A stretch of DNA of 6,508 bases from Cyanobacteria bacterium UBA1186 (GTDB taxonomy: Bacteria > Cyanobacteriota > Vampirovibrionia > Gastranaerophilales > Gastranaerophilaceae). Location of the stretch: contig DBYM01000031.1 in NCBI GenBank assembly GCA_002309875.1, positions 5,410-11,917 of the forward strand. The letters are read 5' to 3'. Under the pieces are notes generated by a model. It was not told the origin of the DNA. It saw only the letters and a program-made list of their open reading frames with translations, and ran no database searches. How positions within the stretch are numbered: position 1 is the stretch's first letter; each line of letters starts with the position of its first letter. The position numbers were made by a program, and so were the translations under genes. Positions 4,563-6,508 of the stretch are shown piece by piece.

Positions 4563-6508
4563 CCTGTTATCGGCTCTCTTTGCAGAATATTTATTGCGGC
4601 TTTGAATTTTTGTTCGAGCGAAGAATAATATCTTTCTTCTTCTTGGGATTCTGCGTATTTTACCCCCTCCTGTGCAACTTCACACATTTGTTTTAAAAGG
4701 TCGATTGTCATGTTTATTTCTTTAAACAGACTTCCTTCGTCTTTTATTGAGAATCTTAATTCTCCCGTGAAAATATTTTTCCAGTTTTTCTTGCTGTCTT
4801 TTTCTTCGGAATTGAGTTTTGCCCAGGTATATATGTGTTCCGTGATTTTCGGACTGAACTCAAGTTCTCTTTCGGGATAAAGTTCGCTTGTGTTTCTGTT
4901 GTAGATTTTTACTTCCGCAAATGCACGTTCGCCTGCTGTTACAAAAGTATCGTCCGGAATACTCTTCAGGTTAAACGGTTTGTTCGGAAATTCATCTTTC
5001 GTGTTATATTCAATGTTTGCCAATCCGCCTGCTATTCCCGCAATTTGTACGGGATTCAGGTTTTCAAAGAGTCTGTTATGTATAATATTTATAATAGGAA
5101 TCTGTTCATATCCGTTCAGTTCTTTTATTAACTGCCCTTTAATCGTCAGTTTCCCGTCCTTAATATAGTTGTTGTCTTCGAGGATTTCACGTCTTATATG
5201 ATAACGGCTCATTATTTCGTCAAGTTTTTTGTCATCAAATCCGTGTTCCGTATCATAAGCATAGAGAGATTTTGCAAGTGTTGCTCTGAGTTCTTCCTCG
5301 TCAAAAAATTCGGACATATAATTTGTTATGAATGAATAATCCAAATCCATACTGCTTATAAGCGGATTTGAAGGAGAATTGATTATATCCTCAAAAAACT
5401 TTTTCTGAATCGGGTTGCAACTTACTGCCATACAGAAACCTTCCGTATCAATTCCTCTGCGGCCTGCCCGCCCTGCCATTTGGTGAAATTCGTTCGGTGT
5501 CAGGTTTCTTTTGTGATCATCTCCGCCGTCGGAAGTAGATGCGGGTTTTCTCGGTGATGAAATTACTGTTGTCTTTGCAGGCATGTTAATTCCTGCCGAA
5601 AGAGTTTCGGTTGCAATAACAACTTTTATTAATTTCTTTTGGAAAAGTTCCTCAATCAGCATTTTTTGGGAAGGAAGAAGCCCTGCATTATGGATTGCGT
5701 ACCCTTTTATAAGAGCATCAGTGTTAAGAGATTCGCCCAAATATATTCCTTCGTCTGCGTAGTGCTGAATTATGTCAACGATTTCACGCTGTTCTCTGTA
5801 AGAGGTTAAAATATCCCCTTCGGTCGAAAGATATTTAAGCAGATGCTTGCTGTCTTTTTTGCTGAAAATAAAATATATTGCGGGAAGTTTGTTTTCTTCT
5901 CCGAGTTTTCGGGTTAATGATTTGTAGAAATCATCACGGACCTGCGCATAAATTGATTGGGATTTTCTTGCACCTTCCTGTTTGGCTCTGATTTTTTCTT
6001 TCTTTGAGCCGCCTCTCGGGATTTTTATTTCCGCAGCACCGTGGACAATTTCAAAACTCAGGGGAACGTGCCTGTTTTCGGGCGGAACATTAATCAAAAC
6101 GGTTTCTTTCACTTTGCTTTGATGCGGAAGATATGTTCCTTCGGGTGTGACGCTTATCGCTGGGTTTCCTTTGACTGATGCAATCCATTTGTTTATTTCT
6201 TCATTGTTCCCTATTGTTGCCGAAAGCGAAAGTATCTGAACATTTTTGGGCGTAAACATTATGGATTGCTCCCAAATTCCCCCTCTGTCAATATCGCCCA
6301 AGTATTGAAGTTCGTCAAAAATTACCGTTTTTAAATTCTTCGGAATCCCTTTTGTTTCGTCGTTGTCGTAATTGAATTTGCCCGAAGCCGCCATATTACG
6401 GTAAACTTCGGTTGTCATAATTATTACGGGGGCTTCTGTGTTTACTTTTGTATCACCCGTTAAAAGTCCGACATTTTCTTTACCGTATATTTTGCAGAAA
6501 TCTCTGAA
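4559..6508 (-). CDS. Ski2-like DExH RNA helicase with C-terminal DSHCT domain (N-terminus outside window)
   Basis: The frame is open to the right edge, giving 649 visible residues; the ATG at 6418 is internal, since the 30 codons upstream carry motif Ib. Helicase motifs in order: GLLTGDTKVN and VIIMTTEVYRNM (15-39), motif II FDELQYLGD (64-72), motif III SAT (96-98), motif IV PAIYFIFSK (209-217), motif V ATETLSAGINMP (299-310), and motif VI QMAGRAGRRG (343-352). A basic linker (about 165-185) precedes the second RecA domain. The C-terminal part has LTIKGQLIKELNGYE (454-468) and ends with the DSHCT pattern EGSLFKEINMTIDLLKQM (591-608). The family (Ski2, Mtr4, HelY) unwinds structured RNA for decay or rRNA maturation. 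Motif I (Walker A) and the Q region lie outside the window. Motif II has DELQ where relatives have DEVH. The precise RNA substrate cannot be read. Confidence 0.93.
   Translation of the reverse strand, partial: FRDFCKIYGKENVGLLTGDTKVNTEAPVIIMTTEVYRNMAASGKFNYDNDETKGIPKNLKTVIFDELQYLGDIDRGGIWEQSIMFTPKNVQILSLSATIGNNEEINKWIASVKGNPAISVTPEGTYLPHQSKVKETVLINVPPENRHVPLSFEIVHGAAEIKIPRGGSKKEKIRAKQEGARKSQSIYAQVRDDFYKSLTRKLGEENKLPAIYFIFSKKDSKHLLKYLSTEGDILTSYREQREIVDIIQHYADEGIYLGESLNTDALIKGYAIHNAGLLPSQKMLIEELFQKKLIKVVIATETLSAGINMPAKTTVISSPRKPASTSDGGDDHKRNLTPNEFHQMAGRAGRRGIDTEGFCMAVSCNPIQKKFFEDIINSPSNPLISSMDLDYSFITNYMSEFFDEEELRATLAKSLYAYDTEHGFDDKKLDEIMSRYHIRREILEDNNYIKDGKLTIKGQLIKELNGYEQIPIINIIHNRLFENLNPVQIAGIAGGLANIEYNTKDEFPNKPFNLKSIPDDTFVTAGERAFAEVKIYNRNTSELYPERELEFSPKITEHIYTWAKLNSEEKDSKKNWKNIFTGELRFSIKDEGSLFKEINMTIDLLKQMCEVAQEGVKYAESQEEERYYSSLEQKFKAAINILQREPITG

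Noticed and set aside
6416..6418. ATG at 6418 as the helicase start
   Set aside because: The 30 codons between it and the window edge encode GLLTGDTKVN, which is conserved helicase sequence, so the gene continues beyond the window.
1..6508. Defence system, prophage, insertion sequence, CRISPR array or tRNA
   Set aside because: No repeat array, transposase, integrase, terminal inverted repeats or tRNA-like fold was found; non-coding gaps total about 255 bases and are accounted for.

Overview
This window looks like an ordinary chromosomal segment from a low-GC, flagellated bacterium with a Gram-negative-type envelope. It holds eight genes packed end to end and covers about 97% of its length with coding sequence. 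A flagellin, a FabI-type enoyl-ACP reductase, a cell-wide Ski2-like DSHCT helicase and a DUF721/DciA-type protein occur here together. That set, with the base composition, would fit a non-photosynthetic relative of Cyanobacteria (Melainabacteria/Vampirovibrionia, gut type). This placement is inference, because no rRNA or marker gene is present to prove it.

Layout from left to right. Positions 1-393 (+) hold the C-terminal end of a flagellin, closed by a textbook Rho-independent terminator (440-470). Next is a + strand unit with its own candidate promoter: fabI (548-1351), a secreted thioredoxin-fold protein lacking the CXXC motif (1353-1742, one base after fabI), and a GNAT-like protein (1799-2356). 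On the - strand is a two-gene unit read right to left: an NrnA-type DHH phosphoesterase (4181-3234) coupled by an ATGA overlap to a YihY/BrkB-family membrane protein (3237-2353). From the 45-bp divergent gap a small DUF721/DciA-like gene runs on the + strand (4227-4562). The right third is a large Ski2-like DExH RNA helicase on the - strand (6508-4559), whose N-terminus lies beyond the window.

The genes serve basic functions: motility, fatty-acid synthesis, nano-RNA/pAp turnover, probable helicase loading and RNA processing. I see no mobile element, CRISPR array, tRNA, rRNA, integrase or defence cassette, and no convincing undescribed multi-gene system. The points most worth a second look are finer-grained: a DELQ motif II in the helicase, a cysteine-rich C-terminus in FabI, a thioredoxin fold without its redox cysteines coupled to fabI, a possible leaderless nrnA transcript, a dyad inside the fabI promoter, and two convergent gene pairs whose stop codons overlap in the same four bases.
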